The notes under the pieces are model-generated. The model saw only the letters and a list, made by a program, of their open reading frames with translations. It was not told the DNA's origin and searched no databases. Made by a program: the position numbers and the translations under genes. Below are positions 1-8,396 of a stretch of DNA of 59,931 bases, piece by piece; positions within the stretch are counted from its first letter, which is position 1; each line of letters opens with the position of its first letter. Origin of the DNA: Lachnospiraceae bacterium (GTDB taxonomy: Bacteria > Bacillota > Clostridia > Lachnospirales > Lachnospiraceae); the NCBI GenBank assembly GCA_016290595.1, contig JAEEUR010000002.1:1-59931 (forward strand), given 5' to 3'.

Positions 1-68
1 TTTCTCTTTGTAAACAGCAGCAGGTCTTTGCGTTCGATCGTTCCATCCTGATCCACGTCAGGGAACAT
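1..68 (-). pseudogene. dockerin-like fragment, runs off left edge
   Basis: The minus strand reads MFPDVDQDGTIERKDLLLF from an ATG at 68, which resembles one calcium-binding repeat of a type I dockerin (DxDxDG followed by KDLLLF). An in-frame TAA lies five codons upstream of that ATG and there is no ribosome binding site, so this looks like a fragment of a broken gene rather than a true N-terminus. The rest lies outside the window. The identification rests on a single short motif. Confidence 0.3.
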
Positions 69-310
69 GTTTTTGAAAGAAGCTTAAACGTTTTCGTTTT
101 CAGACAGCAGAAGGATTCTGAAATGCAGCAATGCAGCAGATCTTGTTTGTCAAGGGAGCCGCCGCCGGCAAAGCGCTCCCGGTGCTCATGAGCGCAGCCT
201 TGCGGCTGGGCCGGTGCGGACGCCGCCTGCGTCTTCAGCCGTAAGGAACCCGGCGGCGGTGTCGCACTTCACTGGTTTCTTAAATTAAAAAATAACACTC
301 CGGGTCTTAT
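69..310. other. GC-rich intergenic stretch without recognisable gene
   Basis: Between the dockerin-like fragment and the pyr promoter region there is no ORF with a start codon and ribosome binding site. The sequence is GC-rich in its middle part and shows no clear RNA gene. It could be decayed coding sequence belonging to the fragment at the left edge. Confidence 0.4.
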
Positions 311-338
311 CTGTCAATAGCTCCGATTGTTTTATAAT
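311..338 (+). promoter_or_regulatory. possible upstream pyr promoter
   Basis: CTGTCA (311-316) and TATAAT (333-338) are separated by 16 bp. It lies upstream of the better-matched pyr promoter at 355-384, so the operon may have tandem promoters. Predicted from sequence only. Confidence 0.35.
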
Positions 339-354
339 AAATTCCCGCTTGCCC

Positions 355-384
355 TTGACAAAGACCGCCTTTTTCCTCTATACT
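355..384 (+). promoter_or_regulatory. sigma-A-type promoter of the pyr operon
   Basis: TTGACA (355-360) and TATACT (379-384) are separated by 18 bp. Transcription would start about 391, directly before the attenuator leader, which fits an attenuated pyr operon. Confidence 0.7.
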
Positions 385-390
385 TTTGGC

Positions 391-498
391 GTACCTTTAA
401 AGTCGGTCCCGTGAGACCGCCAAGGAATTGCAAAGGCTGTCAGCCTGCGCGCAGCGTGCTTTTCCACTGCACTCCCTTGGCGGGGGGAGCAGTTTTTT
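391..498 (+). promoter_or_regulatory. PyrR-type transcription attenuator leader
   Basis: After the promoter comes a segment bounded by CCTT and AAGG that contains GGTCCCGTGAGACCGCC (about 393-425). It resembles the anti-antiterminator hairpin to which UMP-bound PyrR binds in Bacillota pyr leaders. It is followed by a GC-rich hairpin (467-492, with a small bulge) and TTTTTT (493-498), which forms an intrinsic terminator just before pyrC. By family knowledge, PyrR plus UMP stabilises the first hairpin and lets the terminator form, lowering pyr expression when pyrimidines are plentiful. PyrR itself is not in this window. The antiterminator pairing was not resolved by eye. Confidence 0.65.
467..498 (+). 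terminator. attenuator terminator in pyr leader
   Basis: Arms around CTGC..TCCC (467-476) and GGGAGCAG (485-492) pair with a two-base bulge and are followed by six T residues. It lies immediately upstream of the pyrC ribosome binding site and is the conditional terminator of the leader. Confidence 0.65.
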
Positions 499-516
499 AT
501 AGGGAAGGAGCCGCAT

Positions 517-1785
517 ATCCGTACTTTACTCACCAACGTCAACGTATACCGCAACGGCGATATCCGGAAAGAGGATGTTTCCGTTGTCGACGGCGTCCTT
601 TCGTTCGGACGCCGCGCTTCGGATTTCGACCGTATCATTGCCGCTGACCGTTATACTCTTCTGCCCGGCCTCGCCGACGTGCACGTGCACTTCCGTGAGC
701 CGGGTTTTTCTTATAAAGAGACCATCGCAAGCGGCAGCCGGGCGGCAGCACACGGAGGCTATACCGCGGTCTGTTCCATGCCCAATTTAGATCCCTGTCC
801 GGACAGTCCGGAAAACCTCCGGGTCCAGCAGGATATCATAGAAAAGGACGCGGTCATCCGCGTGTTCCCCTACGGCGCCATTACCGTCGGAGAAAAGGGA
901 GAAGTTCTGGCGGATCTGGAGGCGCTGGCCCCTTATGTCGCCGCTTTTTCCGACGACGGCCACGGCCTGCAGCGGGATGACGTCATGCGGCAGGCCATGC
1001 TCCGGGCCAAAGCTCTCGGCAAGCTGATCGTCGCGCACTGCGAGGACAACCGCCTGCTGAAGGGCGGTTATATCCACGACGGAGCCTACGCCGCCGCGCA
1101 CGGGCATAAGGGAATCTGCTCCGAATCCGAATGGGGACAGATTGCCCGCGATCTTAAGCTCGTCCGGGAGACCGGCTGCGGCTATCACGTCTGTCACGTT
1201 TCTGCCAAAGAAAGCGTGGAGCTGATCCGCCGGGCCAAAGCAGATGGCTTAAACGTCAGCTGCGAGACCGCGCCCCACTATCTCCTGCTGAATGATTCCA
1301 TGCTCGAAGAAGACGGCCGCTTTAAAATGAATCCGCCCATCCGCTCCGAGGAGGACCGCCGGGCACTCCTGGAAGGGATAAAAGACGGAACCATAGACAT
1401 GATCATTACCGACCACGCGCCGCACTCGGCGGAAGAAAAAAGCCGGGGCCTTCAGGGGAGTCTGATGGGCGTCGTCGGTCTGGAAAGCGCTTTCCCGCTT
1501 TTGTATACGCATCTGGTCCTGAAAGGGGAGCTGAGCCTTTCCCGGCTGATCCGGCTGATGTGTGACAATCCCCGCAGACGTTTCCGCCTGCCCGATACGT
1601 TACAGGAAGACCGGCCTGCGGATTTCACCTTATTCGACTTAAACGAGAGCTATACCATAGACCCCGGCGATTTCCTGAGCAAGGGCCGCGCCACCCCCTT
1701 TGCCGGCTGGCTGGTTAAAGGCCGCTGCCTGATGACGGTATCAAACGGCACCGAAGCCTGGACCGATCCCCGGCTTGTCAAGTAA
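517..1785 (+). CDS. pyrC: dihydroorotase, probable AUC start
   Basis: Dihydroorotase interconverts N-carbamoyl-aspartate and dihydroorotate in de novo UMP synthesis. Metal-site motifs are visible: DVHVHFREPGF, TAVCSMPN, a histidine in CHVS, CETAPHY and DHAPHSAEEK. The first in-frame GTG (679) lies inside the HxH motif and cannot be the start. The frame is open upstream and encodes a family-typical N-terminus (LLTNVNVYRNGDI), but it has no ATG, GTG or TTG. A good ribosome binding site, AAGGAG (505-510), sits six bases before ATC (517), giving 422 residues, the usual family length. The start is therefore inferred to be the rare codon AUC. It is first in the operon, 15 bp before pyrK. Confidence 0.88.
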   Translation: MRTLLTNVNVYRNGDIRKEDVSVVDGVLSFGRRASDFDRIIAADRYTLLPGLADVHVHFREPGFSYKETIASGSRAAAHGGYTAVCSMPNLDPCPDSPENLRVQQDIIEKDAVIRVFPYGAITVGEKGEVLADLEALAPYVAAFSDDGHGLQRDDVMRQAMLRAKALGKLIVAHCEDNRLLKGGYIHDGAYAAAHGHKGICSESEWGQIARDLKLVRETGCGYHVCHVSAKESVELIRRAKADGLNVSCETAPHYLLLNDSMLEEDGRFKMNPPIRSEEDRRALLEGIKDGTIDMIITDHAPHSAEEKSRGLQGSLMGVVGLESAFPLLYTHLVLKGELSLSRLIRLMCDNPRRRFRLPDTLQEDRPADFTLFDLNESYTIDPGDFLSKGRATPFAGWLVKGRCLMTVSNGTEAWTDPRLVK

Positions 1786-1800
1786 AGAAACGGTCAAATC

Positions 1801-2538
1801 ATGAAACAAGCTGATTTTACGATACTGGAAAATAAAAAACTGACCGAAAACGTCCGGTTGCTGTATCTTCAGGGCGACACTTCCGGCATTACCCGTCCGG
1901 GCCAGTTTGTGAACCTTAAGCTGGAAGGCCGCTTCCTGCGCCGTCCTCTCTCCGTCTGCGACCGCGAGGACGGCCGGCTGACCCTGATCTATAAGATCAC
2001 CGGCGCCGGTACCGGACAGCTGAGCCTCCTGCCGGCCGGAACTAAGCTCGATCTGCTGACCGGTCTCGGCAACGGCTACGACCTTCGGGAAGCCGGGACG
2101 GATCCGCTTGTGATCGGCGGCGGCGTAGGCATTCCGCCTCTGTACTATCTGACCAGAGAACTCATCGCGGCAGGCCGGAAAGTCACGGCGGTACTGGGCT
2201 TTAACACCGCCGGCGAAATCTTCTATACGGACGAATTCCGCTCTCTCGGTGCCAACGTTCTGGTAACCACGGCGGACGGCTCGTATGGGATCAGAGGCTT
2301 TGTGACGGACGCCCTGCCCGGACTGGATTACAGCGTCTATTATGCCTGCGGTCCGGAACCGATGCTGAAAGCGGTTTGGCAAAAAGCAAAGGGCCCCGGT
2401 CAGCTCAGCTTTGAAGAACGAATGGGCTGCGGCTTCGGCGCCTGCATGGGCTGCACCTGCCGCACCGTCACCGGCTATAAGCGCATCTGCAAGGAAGGCC
2501 CCGTGCTGCGGAAGGAGGAGATCCTGTGGAACGCCTGA
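1801..2538 (+). CDS. pyrK: dihydroorotate dehydrogenase electron-transfer subunit
   Basis: PyrK is the FAD and [2Fe-2S] partner of the class 1B dihydroorotate dehydrogenase PyrD and passes electrons to NAD+. The 245 residues show the ferredoxin-reductase layout: an FAD-binding RRPLSVCD segment in the N-terminal third, a nucleotide-binding GGGVGIPPLYYL segment mid-protein, and a C-terminal cysteine cluster (CGFGACMGCTC followed by a later Cys) for the iron-sulfur cluster. The ATG at 1801 is preceded by only a weak ribosome binding site, so translation may depend on upstream pyrC. Its 3' end overlaps pyrD by 13 bp, consistent with a 1:1 complex. Confidence 0.93.
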   Translation: MKQADFTILENKKLTENVRLLYLQGDTSGITRPGQFVNLKLEGRFLRRPLSVCDREDGRLTLIYKITGAGTGQLSLLPAGTKLDLLTGLGNGYDLREAGTDPLVIGGGVGIPPLYYLTRELIAAGRKVTAVLGFNTAGEIFYTDEFRSLGANVLVTTADGSYGIRGFVTDALPGLDYSVYYACGPEPMLKAVWQKAKGPGQLSFEERMGCGFGACMGCTCRTVTGYKRICKEGPVLRKEEILWNA

Positions 2539-3437
2539 ACGTAAGCCTTTGCGGCATAGAACTGGACAACCCCGTCATTCCGGCTTCCGGCACCTTCGGC
2601 TACGGCCATGAATTCGCCGAGCTTTATGATATCGATCTGCTCGGAACGTTTTCTTTTAAAGGCACCACTCTCCTGCCCCGCTTCGGAAACGAAACGCCGC
2701 GTATTGCGGAAGCGCAGGCCGGCATGCTGAATGCCGTCGGCCTGCAGAATCCCGGCGTGGAGGCGGTCATCGCGGAAGAACTGCCGAAGCTTAAAACCTG
2801 TTTTCACAAGCCCGTCATGGCGAACGTCAGCGGCTTTTCCGTTGAAGAATACGCCGCCGTCTGCAAAAAGCTGGACAAAGAGCCGCAGGTCGGCTGGCTG
2901 GAAGTCAATATCAGCTGTCCCAACGTGCACGGGGGCGGCATGAGCTTCGGGACCGATCCCGCCCAGGCGGCCGCCGTGACCCGAGCCGTCAAAACGGTGA
3001 CCTCGAAGCCGGTCATCATGAAGCTCTCTCCCAACGTAACGGATATCGTCTCCGTGGCGAAGGCCTGTGAAGAAGCCGGCGCCGACGGCATCAGCCTGAT
3101 CAATACGCTTCTTTCCATGCGGATCGACTTAAGGACCCGCCGCCCGGTCCTGGCGAACGTGACAGGCGGGCTTTCCGGCCCCGCGGTCTTTCCGGTAGCC
3201 CTGCGGATGGTCTGGCAGGTCGCACGCGCGGTTTCGGTTCCGGTCGTCGGCCTGGGCGGAGTCAGCTCGGCGGAGGACGTGATCGAAATGATGCTGGCCG
3301 GGGCATGCGCCGTGGAGATCGGCGCCGCCAATCTGCGGGATCCCTGGATCTGCAAAAAAATCATTGAAGAACTGCCGGCGGTCATGGACCGTCTGGGCAT
3401 AAATAATCTGCGCGATATCATCGGAGGAGCCCGGTAA
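2526..3437 (+). CDS. pyrD: dihydroorotate dehydrogenase, class 1B catalytic subunit
   Basis: This FMN enzyme oxidises dihydroorotate to orotate in the cytoplasm and works with PyrK. The 303-residue TIM-barrel protein shows the family segments NPVIPASGTFGYG near the N-terminus, an EVNISCPN substrate/FMN motif mid-protein, and GLGGVSSAEDVIEM followed by GACAVEIGAANL in the C-terminal FMN phosphate-binding part. The catalytic base is expected to be a Cys of the NISCPN type in class 1. The start is GTG at 2526 inside the end of pyrK. The stop overlaps the pyrF start by one base. Confidence 0.94.
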   Translation: MERLNVSLCGIELDNPVIPASGTFGYGHEFAELYDIDLLGTFSFKGTTLLPRFGNETPRIAEAQAGMLNAVGLQNPGVEAVIAEELPKLKTCFHKPVMANVSGFSVEEYAAVCKKLDKEPQVGWLEVNISCPNVHGGGMSFGTDPAQAAAVTRAVKTVTSKPVIMKLSPNVTDIVSVAKACEEAGADGISLINTLLSMRIDLRTRRPVLANVTGGLSGPAVFPVALRMVWQVARAVSVPVVGLGGVSSAEDVIEMMLAGACAVEIGAANLRDPWICKKIIEELPAVMDRLGINNLRDIIGGAR

Positions 3438-4135
3438 TGGGAAAAGACGTCATCATTGCCTGTGATTTTGCTTCGGCGGAAAGCACCTTTGCTTTCCTGG
3501 ACCGATTTACGGAAGAAAAGCCTTTCGTCAAGATCGGCATGGAGCTGTTTTACGTGGAAGGCCCGGCCATCGTCCGGGAGATAAAAGCCCGCGGCCACAA
3601 GATCTTTCTGGATCTTAAGCTCCACGACATTCCCAACACCGTCAAGAAAGCCATGACCGTCCTCTCCGGCCTGGAGGCGGACATCTGCAATCTCCACGCC
3701 GCCGGCGGCCTGGACATGATGAAAAGCGCCGTCGAAGGGCTGACCCGTCCGGACGGCAGCCGGCCGCTTCTGATCGCCGTGACGCAGTTGACCTCCCTGG
3801 ACCAGCAGCGTCTTGAAACAGAGCTGCTGATCCGCCAGCCGCTGGAGGAAGTGGTCCTGCACTATGCCGCGAATGCCAGAAAGGCCGGTCTGGACGGCGT
3901 GGTCTGTTCCCCGCTGGAAGCCGGCCGCGTCCACGAGGTCTGCGGAAAGTCGTTCCTTACGGTAACGCCGGGCATCCGCTTTGCCGGGGGCCCGTCCGGC
4001 GACCAGCAGCGCGTCACCACGCCGAAAAAGGCGCGGGAGCTCGGCTCGGACTACATCGTAGTCGGCAGACCCATCACCGCCGCCCAGGATCCGGTGGCAG
4101 CCTACCGCCGCTGCCTGGCGGATTTTACAAACTGA
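3437..4135 (+). CDS. pyrF: orotidine 5'-phosphate decarboxylase
   Basis: PyrF decarboxylates OMP to UMP, the last step of the pathway. The 232-residue TIM barrel carries the catalytic signature DLKLHDIPNTV, the N-terminal ACDFASAE segment, and the phosphate-binding TPGIRF and VVGRPIT segments. Its ATG shares a base with the pyrD stop codon. The length is normal for the family. A 27-bp gap with its own AAGGAGG-type site separates it from pyrE. Confidence 0.95.
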   Translation: MGKDVIIACDFASAESTFAFLDRFTEEKPFVKIGMELFYVEGPAIVREIKARGHKIFLDLKLHDIPNTVKKAMTVLSGLEADICNLHAAGGLDMMKSAVEGLTRPDGSRPLLIAVTQLTSLDQQRLETELLIRQPLEEVVLHYAANARKAGLDGVVCSPLEAGRVHEVCGKSFLTVTPGIRFAGGPSGDQQRVTTPKKARELGSDYIVVGRPITAAQDPVAAYRRCLADFTN

Positions 4136-4162
4136 TTCTCAGACGAACAAGGAGGAAAGCAT

Positions 4163-4804
4163 ATGGAGGAAAAGATCGCCCGGGACCTGCTGAGCATCGG
4201 CGCGGTTTTTCTGCGGCCGGAGCAGCCCTTCACCTGGGCCAGCGGCATCAAAAGCCCCATCTACTGCGACAACCGGCTGACCTTAACTGCGCCGGCCGTC
4301 CGAAACGACATTGAAAACGGACTGGCGGAGCTGATCCGCACCTGCTACCCGGAGGCAGAAGTTCTGATGGGCACGTCTACGGCAGGCATCGCGCACGCCG
4401 CCATCACGGCCCATATCATGAATCTGCCCATGGGCTACGTGCGGAGCGGCAGCAAGGATCACGGCCGCCAGAACCGTATCGAGGGAAGGCTTGAGCCCGG
4501 TCAGAAAGTGGTGGTGGTGGAAGATCTGATCTCCACCGGCGGCAGCGTGATCGAAGTCGTGGAAGCGCTGCGCGAAGCCGGTGCCGAAGTGCTGGGCATC
4601 GTCAGCATCTTCACCTACGGCATGCGGAAAGGGCTGGAGCGGCTGGCGGCCGCCCGCGCTGAAAACCATTCCCTGACAAACTTTGACGCAATTACCCGGG
4701 TCGCGGTCCGGGAAGGCTATATCAGACAAGCCGACGTTGACCGTCTGATTGCTTTCCGGAACGACCCGTCCGACGAAAGCTGGATAACAGGAGGAACCCA
4801 ATGA
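4163..4804 (+). CDS. pyrE: orotate phosphoribosyltransferase
   Basis: PyrE transfers ribose 5-phosphate from PRPP to orotate, forming OMP. The type I phosphoribosyltransferase fold is recognised by the PRPP loop [13 protein letters not shown], by [12 protein letters not shown] near the N-terminus and by the flexible-loop region with [10 protein letters not shown]. The 213 residues match the family. A clear AAGGAGGAAAGC site precedes the ATG. Its end overlaps the pyrB start (ATGA type), so the two are translationally coupled. Confidence 0.95.
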   Translation: MEEKIARDLLSIGAVFLRPEQPFTWASGIKSPIYCDNRLTLTAPAVRNDIENGLAELIRTCYPEAEVLMGTSTAGIAHAAITAHIMNLPMGYVRSGSKDHGRQNRIEGRLEPGQKVVVVEDLISTGGSVIEVVEALREAGAEVLGIVSIFTYGMRKGLERLAAARAENHSLTNFDAITRVAVREGYIRQADVDRLIAFRNDPSDESWITGGTQ

Positions 4805-5718
4805 AAAATCTGATCGACATCATGCAAATGAGTCCGGAGGAACTGCAGGAATTAGTTGACCGCGCCATGGACATCATTGCCAACCCGGCCAAGTACGCCG
4901 ACGCCTGCCGCGGAAAGAAACTGGCGACGCTCTTCTTCGAGCCCTCGACCCGTACCCGTCTCAGCTTTGAGGCGGCCATGTACGAGCTGGGCGGCAACGT
5001 GATCGGCTTCTCGGAGGCCGCCAGCAGCTCCGCCGCTAAAGGTGAAAGCGTAGCCGATACCGCCCGTACCGTCGGCTGCTACGCCGACATCATCGCCATG
5101 CGGCACCCCAAGGAAGGCGCGCCTCTGGTAGCGTCCCGCAAAGCGGGCGTTCCCGTCATCAATGCCGGCGACGGCGGCCACAACCACCCCACGCAGACGC
5201 TGGCCGACCTGCTGACCATCTACCGTGAAAAGGGGACCTTCGAAAACCTGACCGTCGGTCTCTGCGGCGACTTAAAGTTCGGCCGCACCGTTCACTCCCT
5301 GATCTCCGCAATGTCCCGCTATGCGGGCGTCCGTTTCGTCCTGATCTCCCCGGAGGAGCTGCAGGTGCCCCGCTACATCATCACCGATCTGTTAGAGCCG
5401 AACGGCATCCCTTACGAAGAGGTCACCAGCCTGGAGGACGCCATGCCGGAGCTGGATATCCTCTACATGACCCGCGTCCAGCGCGAACGCTTCTTCAACG
5501 AGGCGGACTATATGCGCCTGAAGGACAGCTATATCCTCACGCCGGAAAAACTTCGCAGCGCCAAGGAAAGCCTGTCCATCCTGCATCCGCTGCCCCGCGT
5601 CAACGAGATCTCCGTGGCGGTAGACGACGATCCCAGAGCCTGCTATTTCAAGCAGGTCTTAAACGGCAAATATATGCGCATGGCGCTGATCCTGAAATTA
5701 CTGGAGGTGAACATATGA
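4801..5718 (+). CDS. pyrB: aspartate carbamoyltransferase catalytic subunit
   Basis: PyrB condenses carbamoyl phosphate and aspartate, the committed step of pyrimidine synthesis. The carbamoyl-phosphate motif [13 protein letters not shown] lies near residue 45, [11 protein letters not shown] in the middle and [10 protein letters not shown] in the C-terminal aspartate domain. The 305 residues match the bacterial catalytic chain. It overlaps both pyrE and pyrI by 4 bp. The adjacent regulatory subunit gene suggests an allosteric PyrB-PyrI holoenzyme. Confidence 0.95.
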   Translation: MKNLIDIMQMSPEELQELVDRAMDIIANPAKYADACRGKKLATLFFEPSTRTRLSFEAAMYELGGNVIGFSEAASSSAAKGESVADTARTVGCYADIIAMRHPKEGAPLVASRKAGVPVINAGDGGHNHPTQTLADLLTIYREKGTFENLTVGLCGDLKFGRTVHSLISAMSRYAGVRFVLISPEELQVPRYIITDLLEPNGIPYEEVTSLEDAMPELDILYMTRVQRERFFNEADYMRLKDSYILTPEKLRSAKESLSILHPLPRVNEISVAVDDDPRACYFKQVLNGKYMRMALILKLLEVNI

Positions 5719-6143
5719 TTATCGGTCAGATCAAGGACGGCATCGTATTGGATCACATTACCGCCGGCCGCGGGATGGAAATCTACAAAATTTTAGGTCT
5801 GGACAAGCTGGACTGCACGGTCGCCATGATCAAGAATGCGGAAAGCACCAAAAAAGGCCGGAAGGATATCATCAAGGTCGGTCAGGTGATCGATCTGGAT
5901 TTTGACGTGCTGGGCTATATCGATCCGGGCATCACGGTCAATATCATCGAGGACGGCAAGCTCGCCAAGCGGCAGCACCTGAACCTGCCGGAACGCGTAC
6001 GCGGCATCATCCGCTGCAAAAACCCGCGCTGCATCAGCTCCACAGAGCAGGAGCTGGTCCATGAGTTCCGTCTGACGGACCCTGAAAAGAAGATCTACCG
6101 CTGCATTTACTGCGAACACGAAGCGCCGAAAACCCTCGACTGA
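5715..6143 (+). CDS. pyrI: aspartate carbamoyltransferase regulatory subunit
   Basis: PyrI binds nucleotides and holds PyrB trimers together, giving feedback control of the enzyme. The 142-residue protein has an N-terminal allosteric domain and a C-terminal zinc domain with Cys101, Cys106, Cys130 and Cys133 (CKNPRC and CIYC), the tetrahedral zinc site of the family. The start codon overlaps the pyrB stop. It is the last gene of the operon and is followed by a hairpin with a T-run. Confidence 0.95.
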   Translation: MIIGQIKDGIVLDHITAGRGMEIYKILGLDKLDCTVAMIKNAESTKKGRKDIIKVGQVIDLDFDVLGYIDPGITVNIIEDGKLAKRQHLNLPERVRGIIRCKNPRCISSTEQELVHEFRLTDPEKKIYRCIYCEHEAPKTLD

Positions 6144-6154
6144 CGACTGTCGGG

Positions 6155-6218
6155 CGAAAAAGGGGAGGTTTTCCGGGATTCGGCCGCCTGCCGGACCCCG
6201 GGGCCTCCTTTTTTATCT
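6155..6218 (+). terminator. terminator after the pyr operon
   Basis: A long imperfect hairpin (arms around AAAAAGGGGAGG and GGGGCCTCC, with an inner CCGG..CCGG stem) ends in CTTTTTTAT. It lies 12-75 bases after the pyrI stop. Confidence 0.6.
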
Positions 6219-6254
6219 TTTCCGGATTCTTCGCCTCTTTTTCCGAATTTTTCT

Positions 6255-6282
6255 TTGCATTCCGTCCGGATTATGATAAAAT
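6255..6282 (+). promoter_or_regulatory. promoter of the lipid kinase gene
   Basis: TTGCAT (6255-6260) and TAAAAT (6277-6282) are separated by 16 bp, about 33 bp before the lipid kinase start. Confidence 0.5.
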
Positions 6283-6315
6283 TACAAAGAAATCAGGAGA
6301 AACGAGAGGCACGTC

Positions 6316-7251
6316 ATGTTTCCTTTTATCGTAAACCCGGCCGCCAAATCCTGGCACAGCAAGGCTTATGCGGAAAAAATCAGGCAGGCGCTGAACGACG
6401 CCGGCATCGAAAACGCTTTTTATTATACGGAAAAGCCCGGCATGACCGGCGAACTGGCTGCCCGCTTCGTCACGGACGGGCCCGAAGCGCCCGAGCGGCT
6501 GGGACTGATCGGCGGCGACGGGACCTTAAACGAACTGGTCAACGGACTACCCGACGGCCCGCTTCCGCCTCTCTTCTATATTCCGTACGGCTCCGGCAAC
6601 GATTTTGCCCGCGGCTTTCAGCTGCCCGTGACGGAGAGCAACGGTCCCGAAATGGCCGTGAAAGCTTCATCGCTGGAGGCGCAGACCGTGGATATCGGAC
6701 AGCTGTCGATAGACGGCCAGGCTCCCTGCCGCTTTATCGTATCCGGAGGCATCGGCTTTGACGCCGCCGTCTGCTTCGATATGCTGCACAACAGCATCAA
6801 GAAAAAGCTGAACCGCCTGCACCTGGGCTTTCTCGCCTATCTGGTGCTGGGCATCAAAAACATGTTCGGCTGTCCCCTGGCAAACGGGACGCTCATCATC
6901 AACGACGGGGAGCAGACCGTTCCGCTGAAAAAGCTGGCCTTTATGTCGGCGCACAATCTGCCGTACGAGGGCGGCGGCTTCTTCTTCGGGCCGCAGGCTT
7001 CCGCACAGGACGGGCTCATCGATATCTGCGCGGTGACGGCGCAGAATCATTTCCGCTTTATCTGCTGCCTGTTCGCCTCTCTCTTCAAGGGCAGGCACGT
7101 CCGCATGAAAGGCGTGTACTACTTCCGCTGCCGGAAGGCCGAGCTCACGGTGGATAAGCCGCTCGACGTCCATACGGACGGAGAAGTCCATGAAAAATCC
7201 ACACGGGTCTGCTTTGCGGTCGATTCCGCGAAGATCCGCATTCTGAAATAA
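6316..7251 (+). CDS. diacylglycerol/lipid kinase family protein
   Basis: A member of the DagK/YegS/sphingosine kinase-like family, which phosphorylates diacylglycerol or related lipids at the inner face of the membrane with ATP. Visible motifs are IVNPAAKSW at the N-terminus, the nucleotide-binding GGDGTLNELVNGL and the YGSGNDFAR motif, followed by the beta-sandwich C-terminal domain typical of the family. The 311 residues are normal. No membrane segment is evident. The exact lipid substrate cannot be read from sequence. It lies 43 bp upstream of the MocR-type gene on the same strand. Confidence 0.85.
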   Translation: MFPFIVNPAAKSWHSKAYAEKIRQALNDAGIENAFYYTEKPGMTGELAARFVTDGPEAPERLGLIGGDGTLNELVNGLPDGPLPPLFYIPYGSGNDFARGFQLPVTESNGPEMAVKASSLEAQTVDIGQLSIDGQAPCRFIVSGGIGFDAAVCFDMLHNSIKKKLNRLHLGFLAYLVLGIKNMFGCPLANGTLIINDGEQTVPLKKLAFMSAHNLPYEGGGFFFGPQASAQDGLIDICAVTAQNHFRFICCLFASLFKGRHVRMKGVYYFRCRKAELTVDKPLDVHTDGEVHEKSTRVCFAVDSAKIRILK

Positions 7252-7294
7252 GTCTTTATTTTTCCGGCCGACGCCGGGAGCAGAGGACAGATCC

Positions 7295-8380
7295 ATGTCC
7301 GATCCGATCTATCTGGAACTGTACCGGGAACTGCGGGGCGCCATCATCGATGGCGTTTTTCCCTATGGAACAAAGCTTCCCTCCAAACGGACGCTCGCGC
7401 TTGACCGGGGCCTGAGCCTGGTCACGGTAGCCCATGCCTGCGAGATCCTCTGCGACGAGGGCTATATCGAAGCCAGGGAGCGCAGCGGCTATTTCGTCAG
7501 CTACCGCAGCAGGGAGCTGTTCGCCGTCGGGGAAGGCGCCGCTTCCGCGCCATCCGCCGCCGCTTCCGCGGCTGCCGGTGTTTCCGCATCCCGCGACAGC
7601 CTCTCCTTCCCGCTGTTCAGCCGGACCGTCCGCCGCGTACTGAGCCAGTACGGAGAAACGCTGCTGGAGCGGTCTCCCCGGGACGGCTGCCTGCCACTCC
7701 GGCAGGCTCTGGCCGCATATCTGGCCCGCTCCCGCGGGATCCGCGTCGATGCGGAGCAGATCATCATCGGGGCCGGCGCCGAGCATTTCTACGGCCTGAT
7801 CGTCCAGCTTCTCGGGCGTGAGAAGCGCTTCGGGCTGGAATCGCCTTCCTACGAACGGATCCGCCTGGTCTACGAAGCAAGCGGGGCGGTCTGCGAGCTG
7901 CTGCCGCTCGGTCCGGACGGCATTCAAAGCCGGGCCCTGAAGGAGAGCCGGGCCGAAGCCCTGCACGTCACGCCCTACAACAGCTATCCCAGCGGTATTA
8001 CGGCGAGCGCTTCCAAACGGGCGGAGTACGTCCGCTGGGCCGCGGAGCGCGGCGCCTTCATCATTGAAGACGACTACGATTCCGAGTTTACCCTCTCTTC
8101 CAAGGCGGAGGATACGCTCTTCTCCCTCTCCCCCGAAGGACGGGTCATCTATCTGAACACCTTCTCCCGCACCGTGGCGCCGTCGCTTCGGGCCGCCTAT
8201 ATGGTGCTCCCGAAAAGCCTCATGACGCAGGCCAGGACACGGATCGGCTTCTACAGCTGTTCCGTCCCGGTCCTGGAGCAGTACGTCCTGAGCGAACTGC
8301 TCCGGAGCGGGGATTTCGAGCGGCACATCAACCGCATCCGCCGCAGCCTGCGGCGTCAAAAAGAAGATCCGGCGGATTAA
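7295..8380 (+). CDS. MocR-type regulator, truncated and lacking PLP lysine
   Basis: The N-terminal 70 residues form a GntR winged helix (ELYRELRGAIIDG, KLPSKRTLA, LSLVTVAHA, GYIEARERSGYFV). The rest matches a fold-type I aminotransferase domain, as in MocR/GabR regulators. Two features are unusual. The segment that normally carries the PLP-binding lysine (TFSKT) reads TFSRTVAPSLR, so the Schiff-base lysine appears to be arginine, while the PLP-contacting Asp in DDYDSEF is kept. The protein also stops at 361 residues, just after the FERHINRIRR segment, and lacks the last 90 or so residues of the aminotransferase small domain. It may be a PLP-independent regulator or a decaying gene. Its end overlaps the convergent phosphatidyltransferase gene by 4 bp. 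Confidence 0.75.
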   Translation: MSDPIYLELYRELRGAIIDGVFPYGTKLPSKRTLALDRGLSLVTVAHACEILCDEGYIEARERSGYFVSYRSRELFAVGEGAASAPSAAASAAAGVSASRDSLSFPLFSRTVRRVLSQYGETLLERSPRDGCLPLRQALAAYLARSRGIRVDAEQIIIGAGAEHFYGLIVQLLGREKRFGLESPSYERIRLVYEASGAVCELLPLGPDGIQSRALKESRAEALHVTPYNSYPSGITASASKRAEYVRWAAERGAFIIEDDYDSEFTLSSKAEDTLFSLSPEGRVIYLNTFSRTVAPSLRAAYMVLPKSLMTQARTRIGFYSCSVPVLEQYVLSELLRSGDFERHINRIRRSLRRQKEDPAD

Positions 8381-8396
8381 TCTTCCGTCGGATCTT
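8362..8396. terminator. bidirectional hairpin at convergent gene ends
   Basis: AAGATCCG.CGGA and TCCG.CGGATCTT form a hairpin that contains the stop codons of both the MocR-type gene and the convergent phosphatidyltransferase gene. Short T-rich flanks on either side fit a bidirectional terminator. Confidence 0.55.

Noticed and set aside
787-1197. Minus-strand frame inside pyrC
   Set aside because: No domain, no ribosome binding site, fully within a well-supported gene.
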